From Serratia sarumanii (GTDB lineage: Bacteria > Pseudomonadota > Gammaproteobacteria > Enterobacterales > Enterobacteriaceae), in the NCBI RefSeq assembly GCF_029962605.1, contig NZ_CP124750.1, forward strand, positions 3,410,001-3,474,000: a stretch of DNA of 64,000 bases. Direction: 5' to 3'. The notes under the pieces are model-generated. The model did not search any database. It was not told the DNA's origin and saw only the letters and a program-made list of their open reading frames with translations. Position numbers and translations under genes: made by a program. Every line of letters starts with the position of its first letter. Position 1 is the first letter of the stretch. Positions 54,964 through 64,000 of the stretch are shown here, in pieces.

Positions 54964-55419
54964 TTACAGATCGTCGAGGAAAGTTTTGTCCAGCTGCTTG
55001 AAAGCGCGCTTGAGCAGATCGGCCAACGTCTGATAGGTCGGCGTGCCTTCGAGCGGCGCCACCGCCTGCCCGGCTTCCGTCAGCTTGTTGCGCACCTCAT
55101 GGAACCATTGCAGCAGCGTCGGCGGCAGCGGCGTGACCGAACGGCGCCCCAGCCACCACAGCCCCTGCATCGGCAGGCTGCAGGCGAACAGCGCGGTGGC
55201 GATCGCCGGGCCGAGCTGGCCGCCGAGCGCGATCTGCCAGGTCAGCGTGAAAATCGCCAACGGCGGCATGAAACGGATAGCGAAACGGGTGGCACGCGCA
55301 ACGCGGTTCTCCGGAAAGACCGGTGCCAGACGTTTGTCCGACGGCCAGGTTTTCATATAATGCTGCCCGCGCTGGAAGACCTGAAACCAGCTTACGGAAC
55401 CGGACGGTTTGCTCGTCAT
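54964..55419 (-). CDS. yfbV: Terminus macrodomain insulation protein YfbV
   Basis: YfbV (DUF412, UPF0208) is an inner-membrane protein; E. coli YfbV limits MatP's effect to the Ter macrodomain. It has 151 residues from ATG 55419 ([12 protein letters not shown]); an ATG 6 codons upstream is not needed. Two hydrophobic segments (about 48-68 and 72-90) are followed by the conserved [14 protein letters not shown] and [15 protein letters not shown] tail. Confidence 0.94.
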   Translation of the reverse strand: MTSKPSGSVSWFQVFQRGQHYMKTWPSDKRLAPVFPENRVARATRFAIRFMPPLAIFTLTWQIALGGQLGPAIATALFACSLPMQGLWWLGRRSVTPLPPTLLQWFHEVRNKLTEAGQAVAPLEGTPTYQTLADLLKRAFKQLDKTFLDDL

Positions 55420-55777
55420 TGCGTACCTCAACGTCACGTAAAGAAACTAAAAGCGTGCTGCCAGAGACCATACTAAAAAATTTGAAGCTTTAAATTTATT
55501 TTGTGTTTACACCGGGCTATCGGTATCCTAAGCCGGCCTTGTGGCCGGTAGAAGATGACGCAAACTTTGTCAACTTTTAGCCCTATAAAAATCAAGATTA
55601 TTTAAACCGCAGAGAAATCATCGGTTTTTCCATCATCCTGTGATTTGTGCACGTCACATGATGTTAATCATAAATGTCATCGGCACTATGCGCTACGCTT
55701 GTTGTCTGATTGACGATTAATTCACCACGTGTTTTCGATTTTCTTTTAACAACACGACTATTTAAGTAGGTACTTCC
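55420..55777. other. yfbV-ackA divergent control region
   Basis: This 358-base region has no credible gene. A dyad lies at 55631-55663: CATCAT-cc-TGTGA facing TCACATGATG, an almost perfect repeat broken by two extra bases. FNR/ArcA control of ackA is known in E. coli, but no clear FNR box is visible. Confidence 0.5.
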
Positions 55778-56980
55778 ATGTCGAGTAAGCTAGTACTGGT
55801 TCTTAACTGCGGCAGTTCTTCTCTGAAATTCGCCATCATCGATGCCGTTAACGGCGACGAATTCCTCTCCGGTTTGGCCGAGTGTTTCCACCTGCCTGAA
55901 GCTCGCATCAAGTGGAAAATGGACGGCGCCAAACACGAAGCTGCCCTGGGGGCCGGCGCTGCACACAGCGAAGCGCTGAACTTCATCGTTAATACTATTC
56001 TGGCACAAAAACCAGAGCTTTCTGCGCAGCTGACCGCTATCGGCCACCGCATCGTGCACGGCGGCGAGAAGTTTACCGCTTCCGCCGTGATCAACGACGA
56101 AGTTCTGCAGGGTATCAAAGATTCCGTGCCGTTTGCACCACTGCACAACCCGGCTCACCTGATCGGCATCGCGGAAGCGCTGAAATCCTTCCCTCACCTG
56201 GCCGACAAGAACGTTGCCGTGTTCGACACCGCGTTCCACCAGACCATGCCGGAAGAATCTTACCTGTACGCCCTGCCGTACAGCCTGTACCGCGACCACG
56301 GCGTTCGCCGCTACGGCGCACACGGCACCAGCCACTTCTACGTGACTCAGGAAGCCGCGAAGATGCTGAACAAGCCGGTAGAAGAAGTGAACGTGATCAC
56401 TTGCCACCTGGGCAACGGCGGTTCCGTTACCGCAGTGCGCAACGGCCAGTGCGTTGACACCTCCATGGGCCTGACCCCGCTGGAAGGCCTGGTGATGGGC
56501 ACCCGCAGCGGTGACATCGATCCGGCTATCATCTTCCACCTGCACGATTCTCTGGGCATGAGCGTTGACCTGATCAACAAGATGCTGACCAAAGAATCCG
56601 GCCTGCTGGGCCTGACCGAAGTCACCAGCGACTGCCGTTACGTTGAAGACAACTACGACAGCAAAGCCGACGCCAAACGCGCCATGGACGTGTTCTGCCA
56701 CCGTCTGGCCAAATACGTCGGCGCATACAGCGCGCTGATGGAAGGCCGTCTGGACGCGGTGATCTTCACCGGCGGCATCGGCGAGAACGCCGGCATGGTG
56801 CGTGAGCTGACCCTGAACAAACTGGGCCTGCTGGGCTTCGAAATCGACCACGACCGCAACATGGCCGCTCGCTTCGGCAAATCCGGCGCCATCACCAAAG
56901 ACGGCAGCCGCCTGGCGCTGGTGATCCCGACCAACGAAGAGTTGGTCATCGCGCAGGACGCATCCCGCCTGACCGCGTAA
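55778..56980 (+). CDS. ackA: Acetate kinase
   Basis: AckA interconverts acetyl phosphate + ADP and acetate + ATP. It has 400 residues with the ASKHA fold: [15 protein letters not shown] (acetokinase signature 1, with the metal/substrate Asn), signature 2 [22 protein letters not shown] with catalytic Asp, and [10 protein letters not shown]. It is upstream of pta in the standard operon, separated by a strong hairpin. Confidence 0.99.
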   Translation: MSSKLVLVLNCGSSSLKFAIIDAVNGDEFLSGLAECFHLPEARIKWKMDGAKHEAALGAGAAHSEALNFIVNTILAQKPELSAQLTAIGHRIVHGGEKFTASAVINDEVLQGIKDSVPFAPLHNPAHLIGIAEALKSFPHLADKNVAVFDTAFHQTMPEESYLYALPYSLYRDHGVRRYGAHGTSHFYVTQEAAKMLNKPVEEVNVITCHLGNGGSVTAVRNGQCVDTSMGLTPLEGLVMGTRSGDIDPAIIFHLHDSLGMSVDLINKMLTKESGLLGLTEVTSDCRYVEDNYDSKADAKRAMDVFCHRLAKYVGAYSALMEGRLDAVIFTGGIGENAGMVRELTLNKLGLLGFEIDHDRNMAARFGKSGAITKDGSRLALVIPTNEELVIAQDASRLTA

Positions 56981-56989
56981 TGCTCTCAA

Positions 56990-57018
56990 AACACCGTCAG
57001 CCCAGGCTGACGGTGTTG
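56990..57018 (+). terminator. Hairpin between ackA and pta
   Basis: AACACCGTCAGCC/GGCTGACGGTGTT, then TTTT, in the 74-base gap. It probably ends part of ackA transcription and lowers pta expression. Confidence 0.75.
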
Positions 57019-57054
57019 TTTTAGCCTCATGTTAATCGTGAAGAGGACTATTCT

Positions 57055-59211
57055 GTGTCACGTACTATTATGTTGATCCCCACCGGCACCAGCGTCGGCC
57101 TGACCAGCGTCAGCCTGGGTGTCATCCGCTCCATGGAGCAAAAAGGCGTTCGTCTGAGCGTGTTCAAACCTATCGCTCAACCGCGCACCGGCGACAACGC
57201 GCTCGACCAGACCACCACCATCATCCGCAGCAACTCCACCATCCCGGCGGCCGAACCGCTGCGCATGGACTACGTTGAGGGCCTGCTGAGCTCCAACCAG
57301 CAAGACGTGCTGATGGAAGAGATCGTGGCGCGTTACCACGAGAACACCAAAGACGCGGAAGTGGTGCTGATCGAAGGCCTGGTGCCGACCCGCAAGCATC
57401 AGTTCGCCAACGCGCTGAACTACGAGATCGCCAAAACCCTGAACGCCGAGATCGTCTTCGTGCTGGCGCTGGGCAACGACTCCCCGGCGCAGCTGAAAGA
57501 GCGCATCGAACTGGCGCGCACCAGCTTCGGCGGCAGCAAGAACAAAAACATCACCGGCGTGATCATCAACAAGCTGAACGCGCCGGTCGACGATCAGGGC
57601 CGTACCCGTCCTGACCTGTCCGAAATCTTCGACGACTCCACCAAAGCCAGCATCGCCCACGTCGATCCTGCGCAGCTGTTCGCCAACAGCCCGCTGCCGG
57701 TTCTGGGCTGCGTGCCGTGGAGCTTTGATCTGATCGCCACCCGCGCCATCGACATGGCTCGCCACCTGAAGGCCCGCGTGGTCAACGAAGGTGACATCAT
57801 GACCCGCCGCGTGAAGTCCGTGACCTTCTGTGCGCGCAGCATCCCGCACATGCTGGAACACTTCCGCCCAGGCTCTCTGCTGGTGACCTCCGCAGACCGT
57901 CCTGACGTGCTGGTCTCCGCCTGCCTGGCGGCGATGAACGGCGTGGAAATCGGCGCCATCCTGCTGACCGGCGGCTACGCCATCGACGAGCCGATCAAGA
58001 AGCTGTGCGAACGCGCCTTCCAGACCGGCCTGCCGGTGTTCATGGTCGATACCAACACCTGGCAGACCTCGCTGAGCCTGCAGAGCTTCAACCTCGAAGT
58101 GCCGGCGGACGACCACCAGCGCATCGAGAAAGTGCAGAACTACGTGGCCAGCCACATCAACACCGAATGGATCGACTCGCTGACCGCCACCTCCGAGCGT
58201 TCACGCCGTCTGTCTCCACCGGCGTTCCGTTACGAGCTGACCGAGCTGGCGCGTAAAGCCGGCAAGCGCATCGTGCTGCCGGAAGGCGACGAGCCGCGCA
58301 CCGTGAAAGCGGCGGCCATCTGCGCCGAACGCGGCATCGCGGAATGCGTGCTGCTCGGCAACCCGGAAGAGATCCAGCGCGTCGCGGCAGCGCAAGGCGT
58401 TGAGCTGGGCAAAGGCATCGAAATCGTCGATCCGGTCGCCGTGCGTGAAAACTACGTGCCGCGTCTGGTTGAGCTGCGCAAGAGCAAGGGCATGACCGAA
58501 GTGGTCGCGCGCGAGCAGCTGGAAGACAACGTGGTGCTCGGCACCCTGATGCTGGAACAAGGCGAAGTCGACGGTCTGGTCTCCGGCGCGGTTCACACCA
58601 CCGCCAACACCATCCGTCCGCCGTTGCAGCTGATCAAAACCGCGCCGGGCAGCTCGCTGGTGTCCTCCGTGTTCTTCATGCTGCTGCCTGACCAGGTACT
58701 GGTCTACGGCGACTGCGCGATCAACCCGGATCCGACCGCCGAGCAGCTGTCTGAAATCGCCATCCAGTCTGCGGATTCCGCCGCGGCCTTCGGCATCGAG
58801 CCGCGCGTAGCGATGATCTCCTACTCCACCGGCAACTCCGGCGCGGGCAGCGACGTCGAGAAAGTGCGCGAAGCGACCCGTCTGGCACAGGAAAAACGCC
58901 CGGACCTGATCATCGACGGCCCGCTGCAGTACGACGCCGCCATCATGGCCGACGTGGCCAAGTCCAAGGCGCCGAACTCACCGGTAGCCGGCCAGGCGAC
59001 CGTGTTCATCTTCCCGGATCTGAACACCGGCAACACCACCTACAAAGCGGTACAGCGTTCCGCTGACCTGGTCTCCATCGGGCCGATGCTGCAAGGCATG
59101 CGCAAGCCGGTGAACGACCTGTCGCGCGGCGCACTGGTTGACGATATCGTCTACACCGTTGCGCTGACGGCGATCCAGTCTTCCCAGGCTGACGCTGCCG
59201 CCAAGGCGTAA
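57055..59211 (+). CDS. pta: Phosphate acetyltransferase
   Basis: Pta converts acetyl-CoA and phosphate to acetyl phosphate. It has 718 residues from GTG 57055, after AAGAGGA. The N-terminal P-loop-like regulatory domain ([18 protein letters not shown]) and central DRTGG domain precede the catalytic C-terminus ([50 protein letters not shown]). This is the long, enterobacterial form. Confidence 0.99.
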   Translation: MSRTIMLIPTGTSVGLTSVSLGVIRSMEQKGVRLSVFKPIAQPRTGDNALDQTTTIIRSNSTIPAAEPLRMDYVEGLLSSNQQDVLMEEIVARYHENTKDAEVVLIEGLVPTRKHQFANALNYEIAKTLNAEIVFVLALGNDSPAQLKERIELARTSFGGSKNKNITGVIINKLNAPVDDQGRTRPDLSEIFDDSTKASIAHVDPAQLFANSPLPVLGCVPWSFDLIATRAIDMARHLKARVVNEGDIMTRRVKSVTFCARSIPHMLEHFRPGSLLVTSADRPDVLVSACLAAMNGVEIGAILLTGGYAIDEPIKKLCERAFQTGLPVFMVDTNTWQTSLSLQSFNLEVPADDHQRIEKVQNYVASHINTEWIDSLTATSERSRRLSPPAFRYELTELARKAGKRIVLPEGDEPRTVKAAAICAERGIAECVLLGNPEEIQRVAAAQGVELGKGIEIVDPVAVRENYVPRLVELRKSKGMTEVVAREQLEDNVVLGTLMLEQGEVDGLVSGAVHTTANTIRPPLQLIKTAPGSSLVSSVFFMLLPDQVLVYGDCAINPDPTAEQLSEIAIQSADSAAAFGIEPRVAMISYSTGNSGAGSDVEKVREATRLAQEKRPDLIIDGPLQYDAAIMADVAKSKAPNSPVAGQATVFIFPDLNTGNTTYKAVQRSADLVSIGPMLQGMRKPVNDLSRGALVDDIVYTVALTAIQSSQADAAAKA

Positions 59212-59220
59212 TAAACCGTT

Positions 59221-59257
59221 AAAAAAAGCCAGTCAGGTAATCCTGACTGGCTTTTTT
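59221..59257 (+). terminator. pta terminator
   Basis: GCCAGTCAGG, TAAT, CCTGACTGGC, then six Ts, preceded by an A run. Strong, and able to act on both strands. Confidence 0.92.
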
Positions 59258-59322
59258 ATGCCTGATATTCTTGGTGATTATGCTGTTTTAGACAATATCT
59301 GCCAAATCCGCTGCACCCACCA

Positions 59323-59769
59323 TCATCGCCAGGCGCTGACGCCCCGTGCAGAAAAATCAATGGTGGGCATGATGGGTGTTTGGCTGTTCGTGGCATAGAA
59401 AAATGCCGAATTCGTAAAAGAATACACCTTCCCGGAAAAATTGATGGTGACGCGGTTACCCTCGCCGCGGATAGTTGCATCAGCCCGATCCGCCGTCAAG
59501 ATTGGCGCGCTTTGCCCCAGCACTTTGATAGGATCCCCATCCAGGCTTCGGTTCAAATAGTAACGATACACATCCGTGTCGGTGGCCCCCGCATTCTGGT
59601 ACTCGGTGATGTAGAGCCAAATATCGTCGGTCAACTGCTTTTTGCTATAGAGCTTATCGTCATAAATATCGCGGGTGGCATACCAGTACCCCGCCAATCC
59701 GACGACAATAACCAACAAAATTGCCGTCAGCAGCCGATGAGCCCATCTAGTAACCATGCCGATTTGCAT
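59323..59769 (-). CDS. Candidate immunity protein to the type 44 toxin
   Basis: This 148-residue protein starts at ATG 59769, after AAGGA with 7-base spacing. One N-terminal membrane helix (about 11-30, LLTAILLVIVVGLAGYWYAT) is followed by a periplasmic-facing, probably beta-rich domain (DDIWLYITEYQNAG, YRYYLNRSLDG, VTINFSGKVYSFTNSAFF). The first 23 bases overlap the end of the toxin gene, so synthesis is coupled. No enzyme motif is visible. Gene order, overlap and topology fit an immunity protein guarding against a toxin that acts in the periplasm; that role is inferred. Confidence 0.7.
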   Translation of the reverse strand: MQIGMVTRWAHRLLTAILLVIVVGLAGYWYATRDIYDDKLYSKKQLTDDIWLYITEYQNAGATDTDVYRYYLNRSLDGDPIKVLGQSAPILTADRADATIRGEGNRVTINFSGKVYSFTNSAFFYATNSQTPIMPTIDFSARGVSAWR

Positions 59770-60139
59770 AATCAATTCCTTGCTTGATCCAATATTGATC
59801 CTGAGGGTCATCACCATACGGCGGGCGTTGATACCAATGACTCCATTCTGACCGAGATGTTCCTGCCCGTGACTGAGCAAATCCGGCGCCCATCAACAAA
59901 ATTTCTGCGGGAATTCCAGCCGCAGTACCGGTTGCCCCATAATTGAAATTACCAAAGTTAGCCAATGCGCGATTTTGCTGTTTGTAATCCCAAGGGCCCC
60001 GATTTTTTACCTGCTGGTAGAACCAATAATAAGTACCTGGCAGCGCCATGTTGCGAGGTTGCCCCTGCCTGCGCGCCTCGCGCAAATTTCTGGCAAGAAC
60101 AGTAAAACCGCCTGGCGGCAGTAATGGAACCACGGCCAT
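59747..60139 (-). CDS. Stand-alone polymorphic toxin type 44 domain protein
   Basis: This 130-residue protein (MAVVPLLPPGGFTVLARNL) starts at ATG 60139, with AGGAGG at 60145-60150 just 5 bases upstream. Starts further upstream, up to 60406, would run the gene through a terminator. From about residue 35 it matches the Ntox44/"bacterial toxin 44" pattern: YYWFYQQVKNRGPWDYKQQ, FGNFNYGATGTAAG, QSRAGTS and YGDDPQDQYWIKQGIDY. There is no signal peptide, Rhs, VgrG, PAAR or filamentous haemagglutinin part, so it looks like a T6SS cargo-type effector. The enzyme activity is not established from sequence. Family call is from memory of motifs. Confidence 0.75.
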   Translation of the reverse strand: MAVVPLLPPGGFTVLARNLREARRQGQPRNMALPGTYYWFYQQVKNRGPWDYKQQNRALANFGNFNYGATGTAAGIPAEILLMGAGFAQSRAGTSRSEWSHWYQRPPYGDDPQDQYWIKQGIDYANRHGY

Positions 60140-60203
60140 AATCTCCTCCTTGAGAGCCGAATGCAATTCAATCATAGGGTTAATGGAAAAATTACCCCCT
60201 CCC

Positions 60204-60260
60204 TTATTCACTCCATGTATGAATAAGAGAGGGTGATGTATATTATTCACAAAATGAATA
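60204..60260. promoter_or_regulatory. Paired inverted repeats upstream of the toxin gene
   Basis: TTATTCA, nine bases, TGAATAA (60204-60226), and TATTCA, CAAAA, TGAATA (60244-60260), have the same arms with centres about 37 bases apart. A minus-strand promoter candidate (TTGGTT, 17 bases, AATATA) lies across the second. They may bind one regulator at both sites. No known consensus was recognised. Confidence 0.5.
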
Positions 60261-60340
60261 TAACCAATTGTTTTTATTGACTTATTTACAAATAATAAAT
60301 TTTTATTCCTGCATTGGCCAGTTATTATCAATAAAAAAAG

Positions 60341-60363
60341 AAAAAGTCCCCTAGGGGACTTTA
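60341..60363. terminator. Terminator of the transketolase/PTS operon
   Basis: AAAGTCCCC/GGGGACTTT, a perfect stem with A and T flanks, lies about 100 bases after the transketolase C-half stop. It insulates the toxin gene from the operon. Confidence 0.85.
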
Positions 60364-60461
60364 CAATGGGTAGCATGTTGATAAACGTCTCTGGGCAGAA
60401 CAACACGCGGGGAATAACCGATTTGATTACCGAAGAGAATGCCGGTAATTCCTATTCTGCT

Positions 60462-61415
60462 TTACAATAGCTGCCCGGCGGCCTCCAGAATATGCTCGGC
60501 GGTCAGGCCATACTCCTGTTGCAAGAACGCTTGGGTGCCCACCTGGCCGTAACGCTCCTTCACCCCCACGCGCCGCATCGGCGTCGGGCACTCTTCCGCC
60601 AGCACCTCCGCCACCGCCGATCCCAGCCCGTTATGAATGCTGTGGTTTTCACAGGTGACGATGCGCCCGGTCTTGGCCGCGTAAGTTTTGATCAGTTCAC
60701 GGTCGATAGGCTTGAGGGTGAACATATCGATCACCGCCGCGCTGACGCCCTGCTGCGCCAGCCTCTGCGCCGCCTTCAGCGCCTCCGCCACCATGATGCC
60801 GTTGGCGATCAGCGTAATGTCGTCGCCGTCGCGCAGCAGGTTGCCCTTGCCGATGGTAAAGCGCGAGCCCTCCTGATAGATGCGCGTCGCCTGCTTGCGA
60901 ATGGTGCGCACCCAGTAGAAGCCGCGCAGATCCATCAGCTGGCGCAGAATGTCGGCGAACATGGTGGCGTCGGTCACCTCCAGCACCACCGAATGCGCCA
61001 GCCCGCGCACGATGCCCATGTCCTCGAACGACATGTGGGTGCCGCCGTTGTGGCAGGCGCTCACCCCGGCGTCGGAGGCGATCACCTTGACGTTGTTGCG
61101 CTGATAATCCAGCGACATGAACAGCTGATCGAAACAGCGGCGGCTGGCGAAGGCGGTAAAGGTATGCACGAACGGCACCCGGCCGGTGAGCGACAGCCCG
61201 GCGGCGACGCCGATCACGTTGGCCTCCATGATGCCGCAGTTGATCACGTGCTGCGGGTGATCCTTGTGTACGCCGTCCATCGCCATCGAGCTCATCAGAT
61301 CCGCCTCCAGCGCGATGATCGGCGCGCCCGCCTCAATCTGCCGACGCACCGCGCCGGCGTAGACTTTGCGCATTTCGACGGCGTCGTTTTCCAACTGCGT
61401 CACTACGTTAAACAT
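60462..61415 (-). CDS. Transketolase family protein, C-terminal half
   Basis: This is the pyrimidine-binding plus C-terminal half of a split transketolase-like enzyme, 317 residues. It has the transketolase glutamate region (GIMEANVIGVAAGLSLTGRV), YQRNNVKVIASDAGV and a C-terminal domain (VTCENHSIHNGLGSAV). It works with the N-terminal half encoded upstream; the genes overlap by 8 bases. It is the last gene of a carbohydrate PTS operon, so its substrate is probably a pentulose- or ascorbate-derived sugar phosphate. The substrate is not known. Confidence 0.9.
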   Translation of the reverse strand: MFNVVTQLENDAVEMRKVYAGAVRRQIEAGAPIIALEADLMSSMAMDGVHKDHPQHVINCGIMEANVIGVAAGLSLTGRVPFVHTFTAFASRRCFDQLFMSLDYQRNNVKVIASDAGVSACHNGGTHMSFEDMGIVRGLAHSVVLEVTDATMFADILRQLMDLRGFYWVRTIRKQATRIYQEGSRFTIGKGNLLRDGDDITLIANGIMVAEALKAAQRLAQQGVSAAVIDMFTLKPIDRELIKTYAAKTGRIVTCENHSIHNGLGSAVAEVLAEECPTPMRRVGVKERYGQVGTQAFLQQEYGLTAEHILEAAGQLL

Positions 61416-62259
61416 GGGCGGCCTCCAGTTCGGCGATGGCTTTTTCGATTTCCTGCTGCACGTCCGGCGTCAGGCGCAGGTGGTGAGAGTTCGACAGGTT
61501 TTCCAGATAGGCCACGCCCTGCCCTTTGATGCTGTCGAGCACGATCGCCAGCGGCCGCTGTTCGCCGCCGCGCGCCGGCGCCACCGCCGCCAGCAGCGCC
61601 GCGATGTCGTCACCCTTGATGGTCTGCACCTCAAAGCCGAAGGCGCGGAACTTGGCGGCCAGATCGAACGGTTGGATCACCTCGTCCAGAGCGCCGTCCA
61701 GCTGTTGCTTGTTGTAATCGATGAACAGCGTCAGGTTGTTCAGATTGTGGTGGGCGATAAACTGAAACGCCTCCCAGCACTGCCCTTCGTTCAGTTCCCC
61801 GTCACCGAGGATGCTGAACACCCGATTGCGGCGCCCCGCCAGCCGATGGGACAACGCCATGCCGGCGGCGATCGACACGCCCTGCCCCAGCGAACCGGTG
61901 GTGGCGTCCACGCCGCGCGTGCGCAGCCGGTCCGGGTGGCTCGGCAGACGCGTGCCGTTCTGGTTGAGGGTCTTCAGCTCCGCCAGCGGGAAGTAGCCCT
62001 TGATCGCCAGCGTGCTGTACAGCGCCGGGCCGGCGTGTCCTTTCGACAGCACGAAGTCATCGCGCTCCGGCCAGTCAGGATCCGCCGGATCGATGCGCAT
62101 CACGCTGCCGTACAGCACCGCCAGCGTCTCCACCACCGACATGCAGCCGCCGTAGTGGCCGAAGCCCAGCCCGGTCAGCGCTTTCAGCGTTTCCAGGCGG
62201 ATCGCCCGCGCCAGGGCATGCAGCTCTTCAATTTCCGTTTCGCTCGTTGTGTAGTTCAT
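61408..62259 (-). CDS. Transketolase family protein, N-terminal half
   Basis: This is the thiamine-pyrophosphate-binding half of a split transketolase, 283 residues. The TPP motif GDGELNEGQCWEAFQFIAHH (GDG...N) binds Mg2+-TPP; SKGHAGPALYSTLAIKGYF and TGSLGQGVSIAAGMALSHR are conserved transketolase blocks. It lies 13 bases after the PTS IIC gene and overlaps the C-terminal-half gene. Confidence 0.92.
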   Translation of the reverse strand: MNYTTSETEIEELHALARAIRLETLKALTGLGFGHYGGCMSVVETLAVLYGSVMRIDPADPDWPERDDFVLSKGHAGPALYSTLAIKGYFPLAELKTLNQNGTRLPSHPDRLRTRGVDATTGSLGQGVSIAAGMALSHRLAGRRNRVFSILGDGELNEGQCWEAFQFIAHHNLNNLTLFIDYNKQQLDGALDEVIQPFDLAAKFRAFGFEVQTIKGDDIAALLAAVAPARGGEQRPLAIVLDSIKGQGVAYLENLSNSHHLRLTPDVQQEIEKAIAELEAAHV

Positions 62260-62272
62260 CAGTCTGCCCTCG

Positions 62273-63658
62273 TTATTTCTCGACGCGGTCAGCGGCCGGC
62301 GCGCCTTTGCGTTTTCCCAGGAAGTTATGCGCCACCAGCAGCGCGAACACGGCGACGATCACCAGCATGATCATCTCTTTCGACATAAAGCGCGCCATAT
62401 TGCCCAGCAGGATGCCGATCGCGCCGAAGTCGGCGTCGGAGAAGGTGGTGTTGGCAAAGCCCAACGCCCCCAGCACCGGCAGCAGCAATACCGGCAGGAA
62501 GGTGATCAGCAGCCCGTTGGCGAAGGCGCCCAGCATCGCGCCGCGCCGCCCGCCGGTGGCGTTGCCGAACACCCCGGCGGTAGCGCCGGTGAAGAAGTGC
62601 GGCACCACGCCGGGCAGGATCAGCACCATCTTCAGCTGCCCCAGCAGGAACAGCCCGGCCAATCCGCCAAGGAAGCTGAACAGGAAGCCGATCAGCACCG
62701 CGTTAGGGGCATAGGGATAGACCACCGGGCAATCCAGCGCCGGCCGCGCATTAGGCACCAGCTTTTCCGAGAAGCCGGTGAACGCCGGCACGATTTCCGC
62801 CAGAATCAGTCGCACGCCCTGCAGAATGATGAACACCCCGGCGGCGAAGGTGATGGCCTGAATGATCGAATACACCAGGTAGTTCTGGCCGCCGCTGAGC
62901 TCGCTTTCCACATAGGCCCGCCCGGCGGAGATCGCCAGGATCAGGTAGATGACGATCATGGTCATCGAGATCGAAATGGAGCTGTCGCGCAGGAAGCTGA
63001 GGTTTTTCGGCAGGTTCATCTCCTCGGTCGAGCGCGAGTTTTTACCCACCTTCGAGCCGATCCAGCCGGACAGCACGTAGCCCAGGGTGCCGAAGTGGCC
63101 GAAGGCGATATCATCGTTGCCGGTGATGCGGCGCATATAGCGCTGGGCGATTGCCGGGAAGAACGCCATCACCAACCCCAGGGTCAGCGCGCCGGTAAAC
63201 ACCAGCTGCACGCCCTCGAAGCCCGCCACCGTCAGGATGATGCCGATCATGCAGGCCATGTAGAAAGTGTGGTGGCCGGTCAGGAAGATGTATTTCAGCC
63301 GGGTGAAGCGCGCCACCACGATATTCGCCACCATGCCGAACGCCATGATCAGCGCGGTGGAGGCGCCGTATTTCTCCAGCGCGATGGAGACAATGGCTTC
63401 GTTATTCGGAATGATGCCCTGAATATTGAACGCATGTTCGAACATGCCGCCCAGCGGATTGAGCGACCCGACCAATACCGTGGCGCCGCCGCCTAGAACG
63501 ATAAAGCCGAGAATGGTTTTTATCGTGCCTTTCACCACGTCGGAAAACGATTTCTTTTGCGCCAGCAAACCGATCAGCGCAATAAGCCCGACCAGCACCG
63601 AAGGCACCTTTAATATATCCACCACAAACTTAAGCGTTTCCTGGATAAACATATCCAC
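62273..63658 (-). CDS. Ascorbate-type PTS permease, IIC component
   Basis: This is a 461-residue membrane permease of the L-ascorbate (UlaA/SgaT) PTS family with about 11 membrane helices. LGGGATVLVGSLNPLGGMFEH, FLTGHHTFYMACM and VVPHFFTGATAGVFGNATGG are family blocks. It lies 17 bases after the IIB gene. Because UlaA paralogues have varied substrates and the linked enzyme is a split transketolase, not UlaD/E/F, the sugar is left open. Confidence 0.9.
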   Translation of the reverse strand: MDMFIQETLKFVVDILKVPSVLVGLIALIGLLAQKKSFSDVVKGTIKTILGFIVLGGGATVLVGSLNPLGGMFEHAFNIQGIIPNNEAIVSIALEKYGASTALIMAFGMVANIVVARFTRLKYIFLTGHHTFYMACMIGIILTVAGFEGVQLVFTGALTLGLVMAFFPAIAQRYMRRITGNDDIAFGHFGTLGYVLSGWIGSKVGKNSRSTEEMNLPKNLSFLRDSSISISMTMIVIYLILAISAGRAYVESELSGGQNYLVYSIIQAITFAAGVFIILQGVRLILAEIVPAFTGFSEKLVPNARPALDCPVVYPYAPNAVLIGFLFSFLGGLAGLFLLGQLKMVLILPGVVPHFFTGATAGVFGNATGGRRGAMLGAFANGLLITFLPVLLLPVLGALGFANTTFSDADFGAIGILLGNMARFMSKEMIMLVIVAVFALLVAHNFLGKRKGAPAADRVEK

Positions 63659-63675
63659 CTCGCCAATCGTTTTAT

Positions 63676-63957
63676 TCAGATGATTGAGTGGGCTTCGAAG
63701 TAAGCGCGCAGCTTGGCTTCCAGCTCATTAATGTCGATAATGTTACTGATCACCACCAGCTGCTCGGCCGGTACGCTGGCGCTGTCGGCGATGTCTTTCG
63801 CCATCACGAACACGTCGGCGGCGCCGGGAGTGGCGGACGACAGATCGGAGTGTTCGACCTCGGCCTCCACCCCCATCTTTTTCAGCACCTTTTTAATGTT
63901 CATTTCCACCATAAAACTGCTGCCGAGACCGGAACCGCAGATCGCCATGATTTTCAT
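63676..63957 (-). CDS. Ascorbate/lactose-type PTS IIB component
   Basis: This is a 93-residue cytoplasmic phosphocarrier. The P-loop MKIMAICGSGLGSS has the phosphorylated Cys7; DVFVMAKDIAD and VVISNIIDINEL follow. ATG 63957 is preferred: AGGTGG lies 5 bases upstream, and the in-frame GTG at 63966 is inside that ribosome site. The IIA gene and regulator expected for such an operon would lie beyond the window. Confidence 0.9.
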   Translation of the reverse strand: MKIMAICGSGLGSSFMVEMNIKKVLKKMGVEAEVEHSDLSSATPGAADVFVMAKDIADSASVPAEQLVVISNIIDINELEAKLRAYFEAHSII

Positions 63958-64000
63958 AATATCCACCTGTTGAATTTAGCGTGTAGGGTAGCGCCGCCGG

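Noticed and set aside
55639..55663. CRP site before ackA
   Set aside because: TGTGA and TCACA-type half sites are present but the spacing is about 10 bases, not 6; kept only as an unexplained dyad.
60140..60406. N-terminal extension of the type 44 toxin to 219 residues
   Set aside because: It would read through the terminator at 60341-60363 and both inverted repeats, whereas ATG 60139 has an ideal ribosome site and gives a full domain.

Overview
The window is chromosomal DNA of a high-GC member of the Enterobacterales. Gene content, gene order and protein sequences fit Serratia best (S. marcescens group). This rests on recognising protein families and E. coli-like synteny, not on a database search. 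Nearly all of it is core genome. From left to right: rcsD (5' end cut off), rcsB and convergent rcsC (Rcs envelope-stress phosphorelay); gyrA; ubiG; nrdA-nrdB-yfaE (aerobic ribonucleotide reductase and its ferredoxin); a small accessory patch; yfaY; tyrP; yfaZ; a clade-3-type catalase gene; the menaquinone genes menD-menH-menB-menC-menE; elaB; a short L-idonate cluster (idnD, idnO, idnR); a ycdZ-like gene; a divergent MFS transporter/LysR regulator pair; the 13-gene nuo operon for complex I with fused nuoCD; lrhA; alaA; yfbR; yfbS; yfbT-yfbU-yfbV; ackA-pta; a toxin/immunity pair; and a split transketolase with an ascorbate-type PTS that runs off the right end.

Much of the window is central metabolism that works together. 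nuo and the men genes supply NADH dehydrogenase and the anaerobic quinone, ackA-pta handles overflow acetate, alaA makes alanine from pyruvate, and nrdAB-yfaE makes deoxynucleotides. Several control sites can be read directly: a perfect DnaA box and two NrdR-like boxes before nrdA, a TyrR box and consensus-like promoter before tyrP, a GntR/IdnR-type operator plus a CRP-like site before idnO, and near-perfect palindromes before nuoA and between the MFS and LysR genes.

The accessory parts are small. Between yfaE and yfaY there is an unlisted 50-residue Hok/Gef-family toxin gene with signs of a complete hok/mok/sok module (overlapping mok-like frame, Sok-like antisense RNA). Next to it lies the degraded C-terminal half of an AraC-family regulator. 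Between pta and the transketolase operon lies the most interesting item: a free-standing 130-residue polymorphic-toxin type 44 domain, translationally overlapped by a membrane-anchored candidate immunity protein. Two matching inverted repeats precede it and the DNA is visibly richer in A+T than its flanks. It looks like an orphan contact-dependent (T6SS cargo-type) effector/immunity pair. The isochorismate synthase gene menF is absent from its usual place between menD and elaB.
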